Assembly: GCA_018263005.1 (NCBI GenBank)
Contig: JADFDH010000001.1
Location: forward strand, 434,001-498,000
From: Methanobacterium sp.
GTDB taxonomy: Archaea; Methanobacteriota; Methanobacteria; Methanobacteriales; Methanobacteriaceae
Direction of reading: 5' to 3'
Length of the DNA stretch: 64,000 nt
Shown piece by piece: positions 8,327 through 17,283 of the stretch. Position numbers and translations under genes: made by a program. Numbering within the stretch: the first letter of the stretch is position 1; every line of letters begins with the position of its first letter. A model generated the notes under the pieces. It worked only from the letters and a program-made list of their open reading frames with translations, was not told where the DNA came from and did not search any database.

Positions 8327-8836
8327 ATGGAAATACTGGATTTAATGAAAAAGAGGTACAGCGTACGTAGCTATAAATCTGATGAAGTAGAAGAAGCTAA
8401 AATAAAACAAGTACTGGAAGCCGCACGTCTAGCACCTACAGCAGCCAATAAACAGCCTTTCAAGTTACTACTGATTAAAACAGAGGGAATAGAGGAGGAA
8501 TTAAGACGCATATATCCTGCTAACTGGTTCACCCAGCCACCCATCATCATCTGTGCCTGCGCATTACCAGAGCAGGGCTGGACCCGTCGAGACGGTAAAA
8601 ATTACACAGAAGTGGATGCTACTATAGTCATGGACCATCTGATACTGGCCGCCACCAGTCTGGGTTTGGGGACCTGCTGGATAGCAGCTTTTGATTTAGA
8701 AGCGGCCAGAGAAGTGTTAAATATACCTGATGATGTATTACCGCTGGTATTCACACCTTTAGGTTATCCAGCGGATGAACCCGGACCAAAAAAAAGGAAA
8801 AAAATAGAAGAATTAGTAAGATATGATAAATGGTAG
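8327..8836 (+). CDS. Nitroreductase-family FMN oxidoreductase
   Basis: 169 residues, FMN-dependent NAD(P)H oxidoreductase fold. The N-terminal KKRYSVRSYK holds the FMN phosphate-binding arginines and APTAANKQPF follows near residue 40; the central LAATSLGLGTCWI and C-terminal PLGYP segments are typical. AAGGGGTGAAAATAGT gives a good ribosome binding site. The next gene is a flavin reductase-like protein 64 bases downstream on the same strand, so both may serve a shared redox function. Substrate unknown. Confidence 0.9.
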   Translation: MEILDLMKKRYSVRSYKSDEVEEAKIKQVLEAARLAPTAANKQPFKLLLIKTEGIEEELRRIYPANWFTQPPIIICACALPEQGWTRRDGKNYTEVDATIVMDHLILAATSLGLGTCWIAAFDLEAAREVLNIPDDVLPLVFTPLGYPADEPGPKKRKKIEELVRYDKW

Positions 8837-8900
8837 TATTGAAAATAGAATATAAAAATTCAAAAAGAAATGATCAAAGGTAAAATATGGAGATGATAAT

Positions 8901-9473
8901 ATGAAGGAATCTATAGGAGCAAAGACCATAATCTACCCTACACCAGTACTCATTGTAGGGTCATACGATGAATCTGGAGAACCTAATGCTATGAACGCAG
9001 CCTGGGGTGGTATATCCTGTTCTAACCCGCCGTGCGTATCCATATCCTTAAGAGAGGCCACTTATACCCATGGGAATATTACCCAGCAAGAGGCGTTCAC
9101 CATCAACATACCCACCAAGGAATATGTCCTAGAAGCGGATTATTTTGGAATAACATCTGGTAAAAACGAAAATAAGTTCCATACAACCGGACTGACGCCT
9201 ATAAAAAGTGAACTGGTCAACGCACCCTATATAGATGAATTCCCACTTACACTGGAATGTAAACTGGTGAATACCGTGGAATTAGGCCTGCACACCCACT
9301 TCACTGGGGAGATCATGGACGTGAAAGTGGACTCAGATTACACTAATGCTGATGGAAATCCGGATATAACAAAAATTAAACCCATATTATACGATCCAGC
9401 AGGTATGGCATATTATGGGGTAGGTGAATTCCTGGGAAAAGCATTTCGAATAGGTAGGGATGTTAAAAAATAG
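8901..9473 (+). CDS. Flavin reductase-like FMN-binding split-barrel protein
   Basis: 190 residues of the flavoredoxin / flavin reductase family. The FMN-binding core is visible as NAAWGGISCSNPPCVSISLR near residues 32-51 and the ITQQEAFTINIPT strand follows. Good GGAGATGAT ribosome binding site. Together with the preceding nitroreductase it forms a two-gene flavoprotein unit. Family members pass electrons to partner proteins or reduce free flavin; which applies here is not visible. Confidence 0.88.
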   Translation: MKESIGAKTIIYPTPVLIVGSYDESGEPNAMNAAWGGISCSNPPCVSISLREATYTHGNITQQEAFTINIPTKEYVLEADYFGITSGKNENKFHTTGLTPIKSELVNAPYIDEFPLTLECKLVNTVELGLHTHFTGEIMDVKVDSDYTNADGNPDITKIKPILYDPAGMAYYGVGEFLGKAFRIGRDVKK

Positions 9474-9619
9474 TTTAAGAGAGAATAAATAGTAAGTCCT
9501 TATTATTACATGTGAATTGCCTAATTAACTCTTTATTAATGGGGGATTTCATAATTTTTATATAATATATCAATCAGAATAATAACTACGCTTAAAAAAT
9601 TTATCAAATTTTACAAAAT

Positions 9620-9626
9620 GGAGGTG
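9620..9626 (+). promoter_or_regulatory. Strong ribosome binding site placing an ATT start codon
   Basis: GGAGGTG at 9620-9626 lies six bases before ATT at 9633. In the reading frame of the following gene there is a TAA at 9627, then only AAA before this ATT, and no ATG, GTG or TTG until 9675. Starting at ATT gives a full signal peptide. Confidence 0.6.
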
Positions 9627-9632
9627 TAAAAA

Positions 9633-11387
9633 ATTAAAAACAAAATTATATTCATAATATTACTAATTTTAGGCTTGTCAGTAACCTTAACTACAGGGAC
9701 TGCAGCTGATGATACATCAACAAACACAGGAACACAGTCAATAACGACCTATACCAGCTCCAATACGATGCAATCAGAAGGCACCGGATCATCTGAAGGA
9801 ACTGTTCAAGAGATAAAAGTTCTCATCTACAATGGAGAATACTCCATCGCCAGTTGCGTTGCAGGAATAAAAAACGGATTAGACACAGCCAACGCCAATA
9901 ACCTAGTACCCGGATATTATTTCACCTATGCCACCTCCACCACCATCACATCAACAAAACTGGCTGGTTACAATGTTGTAGCCTTACCTGGAGGTGCGGA
10001 TGGTGACTACTATGTTGCAAGCAGCAGCATCAGCGGCACAGCAATCAGGAACTTCGTATCCAATGGGGGAGGATACTTAGGAATCTGTGCAGGAGCCTAT
10101 TCTGGTGTTAAAACAGTGGTGAGCAGTTATCATGGTAACTACAATGGATGGGGAGTTGCACCTCATGTGATGGCCACCAGGCCCTGGGTGGAAGGAGATG
10201 TGCCTATCCAGATTCAAGCAGCAGGAGAGGAATTATTCGGATATGGGGGTATAATCACTATGGCCCATTACAACGGACCTGCTATGTATGCTTCTGGAGG
10301 GGATATGGTGACCTTCGCCACCTATGCTGATAACAGCTGCAATTCTCAGGGACTGGGAGCAATCGTAGGTGATTACTACGGCCTGGGAAGATCGGTGATC
10401 GTAGGACCCCACCCCGAGTTAGATCCTAAATACCCGGATATACTAGGAAACCTGGTAGTATGGGCAGCTAATTTCACAGGAACATCCATTGATCCTTCTA
10501 CAACAGCCAGCATAGCTCAAATTAATAGTGCCGCGGCCATTGTTAAAACTCAGTATGAGACAAATAAGGCTTTACCAGCCACCATAACGGTTAATGGTAA
10601 TCAGCTTAGTATGGCTCAGTTCTCATATTTATTGGGTAGCGCTGCAGTTAATCTTAATAGCGGTTCTACAGCACCTATAAACATCGAAGACGTTGATGCG
10701 CCGGTTAGTCCTTCTGGTTCTATTAAGGCAGGTAGTGTTTATAGGTCTGAGTTTGTAAGTATGGCGCAGAGTTTGTTGTCTTTTGTTTCAGTTAATGGTA
10801 AGGCTCCTAATTATTTGACGAGTTCTCTGGGTAATATGAGTTTTGAGAATGTGGTTTATATGTACAGTAAAATTCTGAATTTTTATCAGAGTAACGGTCG
10901 AATGCCTAATTATGTTTCTATGGCCGCATCATCTTCGGGTACCACGCCAACACCCACTCCCACCACGGTTACTATGAGTCAGGTGGGTTCGGCTGCGGGT
11001 ACGGTTAAGAGTTACTATGAAACCAATAAAGTGTTGCCGGGTTCGGTGACCATCGCCAGTCAGTCTGTTAATATGTCCCAACTCTTGCATCTTATAACCA
11101 CGGCGACGGTTCAGGCAAATACTGGTTCAACTGCTGCAATAACTTTAAAAACAGTTAACCCTGCCACCAGCCCCTCCGGAACCATCAAAACAGGTAATAT
11201 CAATAAAGCAGAGTTCATCACCCTGGCACAGACCATTATCACATACATATCCACCAATAACAAAGCACCAGACTATATTAGCAGCTCTCTAGGGAACCTG
11301 AGCTTCAGCAAAGCAGTATACATGTACAGCAAAATAATGAACTTCTACAAAACCAACAACCGACTACCCAACTACGTATCCATGTAA
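9633..11387 (+). CDS. Secreted BPL_N/class I amidotransferase-like protein with pseudomurein-binding repeats
   Basis: About 584 residues if it starts at ATT 9633, giving a signal peptide KNKIIFIILLILGLSVT. The TTG at 9675 is the only standard start and would remove most of it. After a Thr/Ser-rich linker comes a class I glutamine amidotransferase-like domain of the BPL_N type: a nucleophile elbow GGYLGICAGAY and a GPHPEL segment that could supply the His and Glu of a triad. Two modules of about 140 residues follow. Each contains pseudomurein-binding motifs (APNYLTSSLGNMSF, MPNYVSM; APDYISSSLGNLSF, LPNYVSM), joined by a Thr/Pro linker. The protein should bind the archaeal cell wall. The enzymatic substrate is unknown. 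Confidence 0.8.
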   Translation: MKNKIIFIILLILGLSVTLTTGTAADDTSTNTGTQSITTYTSSNTMQSEGTGSSEGTVQEIKVLIYNGEYSIASCVAGIKNGLDTANANNLVPGYYFTYATSTTITSTKLAGYNVVALPGGADGDYYVASSSISGTAIRNFVSNGGGYLGICAGAYSGVKTVVSSYHGNYNGWGVAPHVMATRPWVEGDVPIQIQAAGEELFGYGGIITMAHYNGPAMYASGGDMVTFATYADNSCNSQGLGAIVGDYYGLGRSVIVGPHPELDPKYPDILGNLVVWAANFTGTSIDPSTTASIAQINSAAAIVKTQYETNKALPATITVNGNQLSMAQFSYLLGSAAVNLNSGSTAPINIEDVDAPVSPSGSIKAGSVYRSEFVSMAQSLLSFVSVNGKAPNYLTSSLGNMSFENVVYMYSKILNFYQSNGRMPNYVSMAASSSGTTPTPTPTTVTMSQVGSAAGTVKSYYETNKVLPGSVTIASQSVNMSQLLHLITTATVQANTGSTAAITLKTVNPATSPSGTIKTGNINKAEFITLAQTIITYISTNNKAPDYISSSLGNLSFSKAVYMYSKIMNFYKTNNRLPNYVSM

Positions 11388-11418
11388 AAAAAAAAATGGA
11401 TACAAAATCCTTTTTTTT
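11376..11418 (+). terminator. Hairpin and T tract overlapping the stop codon
   Basis: GTATCCAT (11376-11383) is exactly inverted as ATGGATAC (11396-11403), with a 12-base A-rich loop containing the TAA stop. Eight T residues follow at 11411-11418. This is a plausible terminator for the wall-binding protein gene. The 250 AT-rich bases after it hold no convincing gene. Confidence 0.5.
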
Positions 11419-11667
11419 ATAAATTAGTCTACAGTTCCATTACTTTTTTAAATACTCTTTTTGTTAAAAAATATAGATTAATTAATAAATTCTTCCCATA
11501 CCACCCCTTAGATCATATTAAATCACATCAAAATTTTATTCCATATTTTATTTCATAGACTATTTAGAGGATAATTGATTAAATAGTCTCCCATATCTTA
11601 TGATTTTTAAATAAATTGCTTAATATTTACCATAAATATATAAAGTTGAAAATATTAAATAGCCCAT

Positions 11668-12087
11668 ATGAAAAATCCAATTATATTAGTGGGTATCGTT
11701 ATAGTCATCTTTCTAGCAGTTTTTACCATGATCAATCTGGGTAATTTCAATCAAAAGGACTCAAACAATCTTACATGGTATTATGATGTTAATTATGCTC
11801 TACAACAGGCTCAAATGAATAATAAAACTGTTATTTTGGATTTTTACTCCACTTCATGTGATAATTGTGGAAATTTAGATAGTGTCACCTTTAAAGATCC
11901 TCCAGTCAATAAGAAATTAAAAGAAAATTATGTGCTGGTAAAAATAAAACTGGATGAGAACCCTGATCTAGCTAGCCAGTACCAGATCATCACCACTCCT
12001 ACATTAGTGTTTTTAGATACAAATGGAAAGGAAATAAAAAGAATTCAGGGTTATATAGAACCAGGGGAATTATTGAACAAACTTTAA
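11668..12087 (+). CDS. Membrane-anchored thioredoxin-fold protein
   Basis: 139 residues. An N-terminal hydrophobic segment (about 4-24) anchors or exports the protein. A thioredoxin-like domain follows with the redox pair in STSCDNCGNL (C64, C67) and the cis-proline loop ITTPTLVFLD near residue 110. This layout resembles the gamma domain of DsbD. The next gene, 17 bases on, is a CcdA/DsbD beta-like membrane protein, so the pair probably carries electrons from cytosolic thioredoxin across the membrane to extracytoplasmic disulfides. Confidence 0.85.
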   Translation: MKNPIILVGIVIVIFLAVFTMINLGNFNQKDSNNLTWYYDVNYALQQAQMNNKTVILDFYSTSCDNCGNLDSVTFKDPPVNKKLKENYVLVKIKLDENPDLASQYQIITTPTLVFLDTNGKEIKRIQGYIEPGELLNKL

Positions 12088-12104
12088 TAAAATTGGTTAT
12101 TATA

Positions 12105-12716
<612 letters not shown>

Positions 12717-12771
12717 TCAAAATATGATGATTTCTCTAATTTAAAATGAAATAGACTTCAAAACAATTTTT

Positions 12772-12846
12772 ACTTCGTTAACCGTAATATTGTTAACCAT
12801 AGGGTCGTTATAGATCTAACTTCGTTATAGTATTGAATAACGAAGT
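12772..12846. repeat. Repeated ACTTCGTTA motif forming a 10-bp hairpin
   Basis: ACTTCGTTAT (12819-12828) and ATAACGAAGT (12837-12846) form a perfect 10-bp stem with an eight-base loop. A further copy ACTTCGTTA is at 12772-12780, and TCGTTATAG is repeated at 12805 and 12822. It lies 56 bases after the CcdA-like gene and 380 bases before the next gene. No oligo-T run follows, so it is not an ordinary terminator. The remaining sequence up to 13222 is AT-rich with no convincing gene. Confidence 0.5.
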
Positions 12847-13222
12847 AAATTCAAAAATTATACAATAACAAAAAAAAACTAAAAATAAGGAATAAATAAG
12901 TGGTTATTGTAATGTCCCATAAAATCAAATCAAATTAACGAATCATATCTCAGATCCAATAATAAAGTCATGTTCACATCTATTGATTTTTTGTGCGGAT
13001 TTTTTTCCTAATTTAGAAGGTATGTATTGTAGAATAGATCCAGGAAAATTTAGAATTATGATTGAAGGTAATTTGACAATAATAGATTTCCTTTTAATAT
13101 TTAGTTCTCTTGAGTTTATTCATTTTTTAATCGTAAAAAGTATTCTTAGCAAATAAATTAGATAAAAATTTTAAACAGAATGTTAATAATCGTTTATAGA
13201 TTAATTAATAAGAGGTGATTCA

Positions 13223-13816
13223 GTGGTTTATTGTACTCAATGCGGTGAAAAACTAGATGATTTAGCATTATTTTGTTCGCAATGTGGTAAAAAATTGGAA
13301 AATAGCAATTTAGATAGTCAAAGTAGTGTTTCTAATATTTCAAATGAAGAGATAATGGATACCGAAGAGATAGTTGAGATTATTTATGTACAGGGACGAG
13401 AAGAGGGTAAAATCGCAGGATCCAGGAAAACATTTTTCTTCACAACAAAAAAATTGATCGTAGCTAAAGGAGGAGTATACACCGTTGGTTTAGATGGTAT
13501 AGGGATGGGTGCAGGCGGTTTAATTGGTCACAAAGTTGGTGGTAAAATCGAAAAGAGCCACGTCGAAAAAACTAGAACTAGAGACCAACAATTAGATATC
13601 TCAGAGATAGTAAATTCAGACCCCGAAAACTATACAATACCCTACAGTGAAATTGAAAACATCGAGATTTTCAAAAAATTATGGGTCCCCAGGATTAAAA
13701 TAGTGACATATGAAAAGACAATTGAATTTGAATTTGCCGAAAGGAAAGGAGATAAATACAAAAAACAGGCAAAATCTTTAATTTCAGTATTGGGGGATAA
13801 AGTAACCTTAAAATAA
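13223..13816 (+). CDS. Zinc-ribbon protein with a PH-like C-terminal region
   Basis: 197 residues from a GTG ten bases downstream of AGAGGTGAT. The N-terminus is a double-CxxC zinc ribbon (CTQCGEKLDDLALFCSQCGKK, cysteines at residues 4, 7, 18 and 21). After an acidic linker (about 25-60) comes a strand-rich region with TFFFTTKKLIVAKGG and IPYSEIENIEI, which resembles bacterial PH-like domains. A glycine-rich loop GIGMGAGGLIGHKVGGK interrupts it. Function unknown; similar zinc-ribbon/PH proteins are common in Methanobacterium. Confidence 0.7.
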   Translation: MVYCTQCGEKLDDLALFCSQCGKKLENSNLDSQSSVSNISNEEIMDTEEIVEIIYVQGREEGKIAGSRKTFFFTTKKLIVAKGGVYTVGLDGIGMGAGGLIGHKVGGKIEKSHVEKTRTRDQQLDISEIVNSDPENYTIPYSEIENIEIFKKLWVPRIKIVTYEKTIEFEFAERKGDKYKKQAKSLISVLGDKVTLK

Positions 13817-14217
13817 ATTTCTGTGAAAATAAGAAAATTCCCCATTTTTTTTAAAATTGTGGAATAAATTGAACGTATAACTCTTTTCTTATCTTTTATT
13901 ATAATTTAAAACTAGTAAAAGTGCTTGATGAAGTGTTTTTATCTTTAATTCTATATTTTTTTAATGATTTTAAAAAGACATTTTACAATATTCATTTATT
14001 TCAGAAAATATTGACTAAAACATACTATTCACAGATAAAAACATTTAAATTTTAAAAAAATCATGATTGATTAAAGCCACTGATGAAGAATATTAGTATA
14101 ATTACACACTAGCGGGAAAAATATCAATCCGTATATAATATTAAAAAAATAATAAAAACCAAACGTTTAAAGAGATTTATCGGAGTTCTTTTAAATAAAT
14201 AATTTTAGGTGATGTAT
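13817..14217. other. AT-rich intergenic region
   Basis: Four hundred bases of AT-rich DNA between two zinc-ribbon genes. A T tract shortly after the first gene (13844-13852) may end its transcript. AGGTGATG at 14207-14214 is the ribosome binding site of the next gene. No reading frame of note was found on either strand. Confidence 0.4.
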
Positions 14218-14961
14218 TTGTATTGTCCAAAATGTGGAGTTAAAAATTCAGATGAAAATGAATACTGCGAAAATTGTCGAGAAAGCCTAAAGGACATCTT
14301 AAATTGGAGAAAAAAGAGTAAACCCATATTATACCTAATAATTACATTACTAGGGTGTTTATTAATAGTTTTAATTTTAAACTGGCTTTATACTCCTTTA
14401 TTCACATTGATCATTGTATTTGTTATATTATTGTTAATATCTTTAGGTATTCTTGGTGTTTCTGATAAAATATATACAAAAAAAGGTAAATTCTGTCCAA
14501 AATGTCAACAATCTAACTTTAATGAAGAATACTGTATTCATTGCGGATATGAATTAAAAAACATTCTCGGATATTTCCCCAGAGGATCAATAAAGACGAG
14601 TGAAATAATCGAAGTTGAGATAAATACCAACTATATAAAAATATACGGAAATGTGAATCCTCCCGGATTAAGTAACAGTAGTTCACTTAGACGATTAAAA
14701 CCAATAACATATCATCAGGATAAGATTAGTAATATACAAATCACAGATCATAAAGGGATAATATTTTCAGGGTACTGCCTTAGTTTTAATTATGAAGATG
14801 AGGATAGGCCAGAATATCATGATGAATATTACAAATTTATTAATAACTATGTAGATGGTAAAACTATTAAAGTCCCAATAGATGCATTTTTCATTCCAAA
14901 ACTGGAGGAAATTATAGCAATGGGCATATTTAATGGTAAAAATTCATATGCTGTTGAATAA
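14218..14961 (+). CDS. Membrane protein with two zinc ribbons
   Basis: About 247 residues. The TTG at 14218 is preferred over the ATG at 14212 because AGGTGATG overlaps the latter and the TTG product begins MYCPKCG, the usual start for such ribbons. First ribbon: CPKC then CENC (about 3-24). Two adjacent transmembrane helices lie at about 40-85 (PILYLIITLLGCLLIVLILN and a second segment). The second ribbon, FCPKC...YCIHCG, is cytosolic at about 95-117. The C-terminal 130 residues are mixed alpha/beta with no family that I recognise. Confidence 0.65.
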   Translation: MYCPKCGVKNSDENEYCENCRESLKDILNWRKKSKPILYLIITLLGCLLIVLILNWLYTPLFTLIIVFVILLLISLGILGVSDKIYTKKGKFCPKCQQSNFNEEYCIHCGYELKNILGYFPRGSIKTSEIIEVEINTNYIKIYGNVNPPGLSNSSSLRRLKPITYHQDKISNIQITDHKGIIFSGYCLSFNYEDEDRPEYHDEYYKFINNYVDGKTIKVPIDAFFIPKLEEIIAMGIFNGKNSYAVE

Positions 14962-15008
14962 TCCAGAAGAAGATAAAATATGGCACAACATAATATAATT
15001 GATAAAAT

Positions 15009-15134
15009 ATGAACGTGCTTAATTTTATTGATTCTGCTAACTTTGATAAATTGATCCACCAATATTTTGCTGCAGATTGGAATATTTTATGGGAAGTAAT
15101 TCGAGATAGGATTCCAGAACTTAAAGACACATAG
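15009..15134 (+). CDS. Possible 41-residue ORF or remnant
   Basis: ATG at 15009 opens 41 codons ending in TAG at 15132-15134 (MNVLNFIDSANFDKLIHQYF then ADWNILWEVIRDRIPELKDT). Amino-acid composition is protein-like, with aromatic and charged residues in a helical pattern, and the YF..DW spacing faintly recalls CdiI-type immunity proteins. There is no clear ribosome binding site. It may be a fragment of a lost gene next to the vapBC module. Low confidence. Confidence 0.25.
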   Translation: MNVLNFIDSANFDKLIHQYFAADWNILWEVIRDRIPELKDT

Positions 15135-15210
15135 ATAAGGTGTTAAAATAGCCGTATTAAACCAATAATTAAGATGTTCATTAGATCAAAATCAATGGTA
15201 GAGAAATTTA

Positions 15211-15600
15211 TTAATGTAACCTTTCTATCCCTTTTTTACCATCAAAATCTTTATCAAAGGAAGCTATTTCATTTATATTCATTAATTTCATTATTTCTAT
15301 AGAAACACTATCTGCAAAGGACAGGTTATGGTATTTAACCAAGGTTTGCATTGCTTTGGGATATAATTTTTTTGTTTCAGTTATTATGGTAAAGTTATCC
15401 ATAATATAGTTAAAAACGATTTTACATGCTTCAACACCTATTTTCTTGTTTATTCCAGTTATTGTTTCACTTAATACTAGATTTGAAATGACTAATTCAT
15501 CTTTGGTGTCAATATATCCGGATAACTTTAAAGCATCGTCATGCCAATGGTCATTTTCTACAAATAAGCCTATTATAAAGCTACTGTCTAAAAATATCAA
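15211..15600 (-). CDS. vapC: VapC-type PIN-domain ribonuclease toxin
   Basis: 129 residues, single PIN domain. The acidic metal-binding residues of the fold are visible: D5 in IFLDSS, E45 in LSETITG, D97 in SFADSVS and D116 in SFDKDF. The TTG start at 15600 overlaps the vapB stop by four bases, and GGTGAT inside the end of vapB serves as its ribosome binding site, so the two are translationally coupled. PIN toxins cleave RNA, often tRNA or rRNA; the target here is unknown. The antitoxin upstream should bind and inhibit it. Confidence 0.88.
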   Translation of the reverse strand: MIFLDSSFIIGLFVENDHWHDDALKLSGYIDTKDELVISNLVLSETITGINKKIGVEACKIVFNYIMDNFTIITETKKLYPKAMQTLVKYHNLSFADSVSIEIMKLMNINEIASFDKDFDGKKGIERLH

Positions 15601-15854
15601 TGATCATCACCATCTTCTATTTTTTTTACTAGTTTAACACTATTAAATGGTTTTTTTGCTTTAAAAAGTCCTGATACCAGAGATAATGGTTTTCTAGCTT
15701 TATTTTTAGGTTTTTGAATGTCAATAAATTCTTTTTTAAGAGCTTCGTTAATAATTTCTGTCTGAGTTTTTTCTTCCTCAATTGCAGCTAATTTAATGGC
15801 TTTCATTAAATCTTTCTCAATGTTTAAAGTAGTTCTAACCTTTTGAGTACTCAT
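15597..15854 (-). CDS. vapB: VapB-type ribbon-helix-helix antitoxin
   Basis: 85 residues from the ATG at 15854, preceded by GGAAGTGG. The N-terminal half is ribbon-helix-helix: VRTTLNIEKDLMKAIKLAA followed by the second helix containing TQTEIINEALKKEF. The C-terminal part is lysine-rich and would wrap VapC. It overlaps vapC by four bases. Two palindromes directly upstream (15880-15914) are probable self-repression sites. A longer frame starting at 15893 would run through the operator and is less likely. Confidence 0.85.
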   Translation of the reverse strand: MSTQKVRTTLNIEKDLMKAIKLAAIEEEKTQTEIINEALKKEFIDIQKPKNKARKPLSLVSGLFKAKKPFNSVKLVKKIEDGDDH

Positions 15855-15879
15855 ATAAACCACTTCCAAAAAAATTATG

Positions 15880-15914
15880 ATATGTTTATACATATCTTAT
15901 ATGCTTATACATAT
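15880..15914. promoter_or_regulatory. Tandem palindromic operators of vapBC
   Basis: ATATGTTTATACATAT at 15880-15895 is a perfect inverted repeat ATATGT-4-ACATAT. A second copy at 15899-15914, ATATGCTTATACATAT, differs at one base. Their centres are 19 bases apart, about two helical turns, and lie 26-60 bases upstream of vapB. This fits cooperative binding of ribbon-helix-helix dimers and autoregulation. The sites also overlap the likely TATA region. Confidence 0.65.
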
Positions 15915-16061
15915 TTATGTATTGCGAGGTAATAAATTTTTGATAGTTATTCTATTTAAGCGAAGTAGTTATGCTGATAAATTTTCTTTTAAATAGGTGT
16001 AGGATCTGATTATTAGTCAGCTACAAAAAAGTTTAAATAAATTTTTTAGGAGGTTTCATTT

Positions 16062-16256
16062 ATGAACGGGCAACAACGTGATGATATTAAACAAGGTTCA
16101 AGAGTTTATATTATATTAAAGAAAGATCAGCGCACAGGAAAACGAACAAAAGGAATAGTTAAAGATATACTAACACGATCATCACATCATCCTCATGGAA
16201 TTAAAGTAAGACTGGAAGATGGACGAGTAGGTAGAGTAGTAGAGATTGAATTTTGA
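16062..16256 (+). CDS. YwbE-family (DUF2196) small protein
   Basis: 64 residues, basic, matching the short YwbE/DUF2196 family throughout: QRDDIKQGSRVYIILKKDQR at the N-terminus, then GKRTKGIVKDILTRS, HPHGIKVRLEDGRVGRV. The strand pattern suggests a small KOW/SH3-like barrel. Strong ribosome binding site TAGGAGGT. Function unknown. Stands alone between the vapBC promoter and a membrane protein gene. Confidence 0.85.
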   Translation: MNGQQRDDIKQGSRVYIILKKDQRTGKRTKGIVKDILTRSSHHPHGIKVRLEDGRVGRVVEIEF

Positions 16257-16406
16257 TACATTTTAAAAAAAAGAAATTATCATAAAAACCTGTAATTTTT
16301 TATTATCAATAAAATTCTCTGTTTTACTAGATTATGCTCCGATGTAGAAATAATTAATAATTATGTAAATAATATATTATAATATAAAAAGAGGGGGGAT
16401 TTGAAT

Positions 16407-17240
16407 ATGGATGTTGGTAATTTAGTTTCTGATGCGCTTAAATATCCTTTAACTGGTTGGAATAAGTTTTTTTTATTGGGAATAATTTTAGTAATTGGAG
16501 GTGTGGTTGGTAGTTTACCTGCTTATTTAGGTTTTTACAACACCGTTTACATGGCTATTTTTAGCATACTAGCCTGGTTGATCGGGCTTTTTGCCAGTGG
16601 ATATCAGTTAAGAATCTTAGAATCTTCCATTGCAGGAATAAATGAGCTTCCAGACTTTGATAAGTGGGGTGAATTGTTCGTAAATGGGGTTAAATATTTC
16701 TTAGTAGGATTTATATATCTTATACCTGCTGTAATCATTATCATCTTTTCAGCACTGGCAATTCTATCCTCTTTAGCACCATACATAGCCGATCCTAATC
16801 TAATGAATTCCATATCTGATCCTTCAGTGTTATTATCAACCATTGCTGTCGGGGGAATCATAGGGATCTTCATTGCACTTTTGTACATATTAATAGTATT
16901 CCCTATTCTGGCCATTGCCTTAGCCCATCTGGCATATACTGGAGAATTTAAAGCAGCATTCAGGTTAAAAGAGGTCTTTGCAAAGATATCCAGTATCGGT
17001 TGGGGAAACATGATAGTATGGTATATCCTATTAGTGGTCCTTTCCCTCTTAATTACTGTAGTAGGCGGGTTCATAATTGATTTTATCAGCTTCCTCTTAG
17101 CAATGGGCAGTGTAAGCATGGGAAGAATCATAAACTCCATAATCTCTTCACTGATATTATATCCCTATCTATACATCTACGTTCAAAGATCCATAGCTTT
17201 AGCCTATGTATCAGGTAAGGCAGAACCAACAGCAACATAA
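16407..17240 (+). CDS. DUF4013 integral membrane protein
   Basis: 277 residues from the ATG at 16407; GAGGGGGGAT precedes it. Typical DUF4013 layout: a short amphipathic start (VSDALKYPLTGWNKFFLLG), then six or seven hydrophobic helices, with GYQLRILESSIAGINELPDF between helices two and three. These proteins are abundant in methanogens and often occur in several copies; the function is not known. A hairpin terminator follows. Confidence 0.85.
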   Translation: MDVGNLVSDALKYPLTGWNKFFLLGIILVIGGVVGSLPAYLGFYNTVYMAIFSILAWLIGLFASGYQLRILESSIAGINELPDFDKWGELFVNGVKYFLVGFIYLIPAVIIIIFSALAILSSLAPYIADPNLMNSISDPSVLLSTIAVGGIIGIFIALLYILIVFPILAIALAHLAYTGEFKAAFRLKEVFAKISSIGWGNMIVWYILLVVLSLLITVVGGFIIDFISFLLAMGSVSMGRIINSIISSLILYPYLYIYVQRSIALAYVSGKAEPTAT

Positions 17241-17254
17241 AAGAAAAATTTCAG

Positions 17255-17283
17255 AAAAAAGGGACTAAATATCCCCTTTTTTT
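17255..17283 (+). terminator. Hairpin terminator after the DUF4013 gene
   Basis: AAAAAAGGG (17255-17263) pairs with CCCTTTTTTT (17274-17283) around a ten-base loop, fifteen bases after the stop codon. Confidence 0.65.

Noticed and set aside
13022..13156. 44-residue frame after ATG at 13022
   Set aside because: The purine-rich AGAAGGT abuts the ATG with no spacing, and the sequence is a mixture of AT-driven Ile, Leu and Phe codons without a clear domain.
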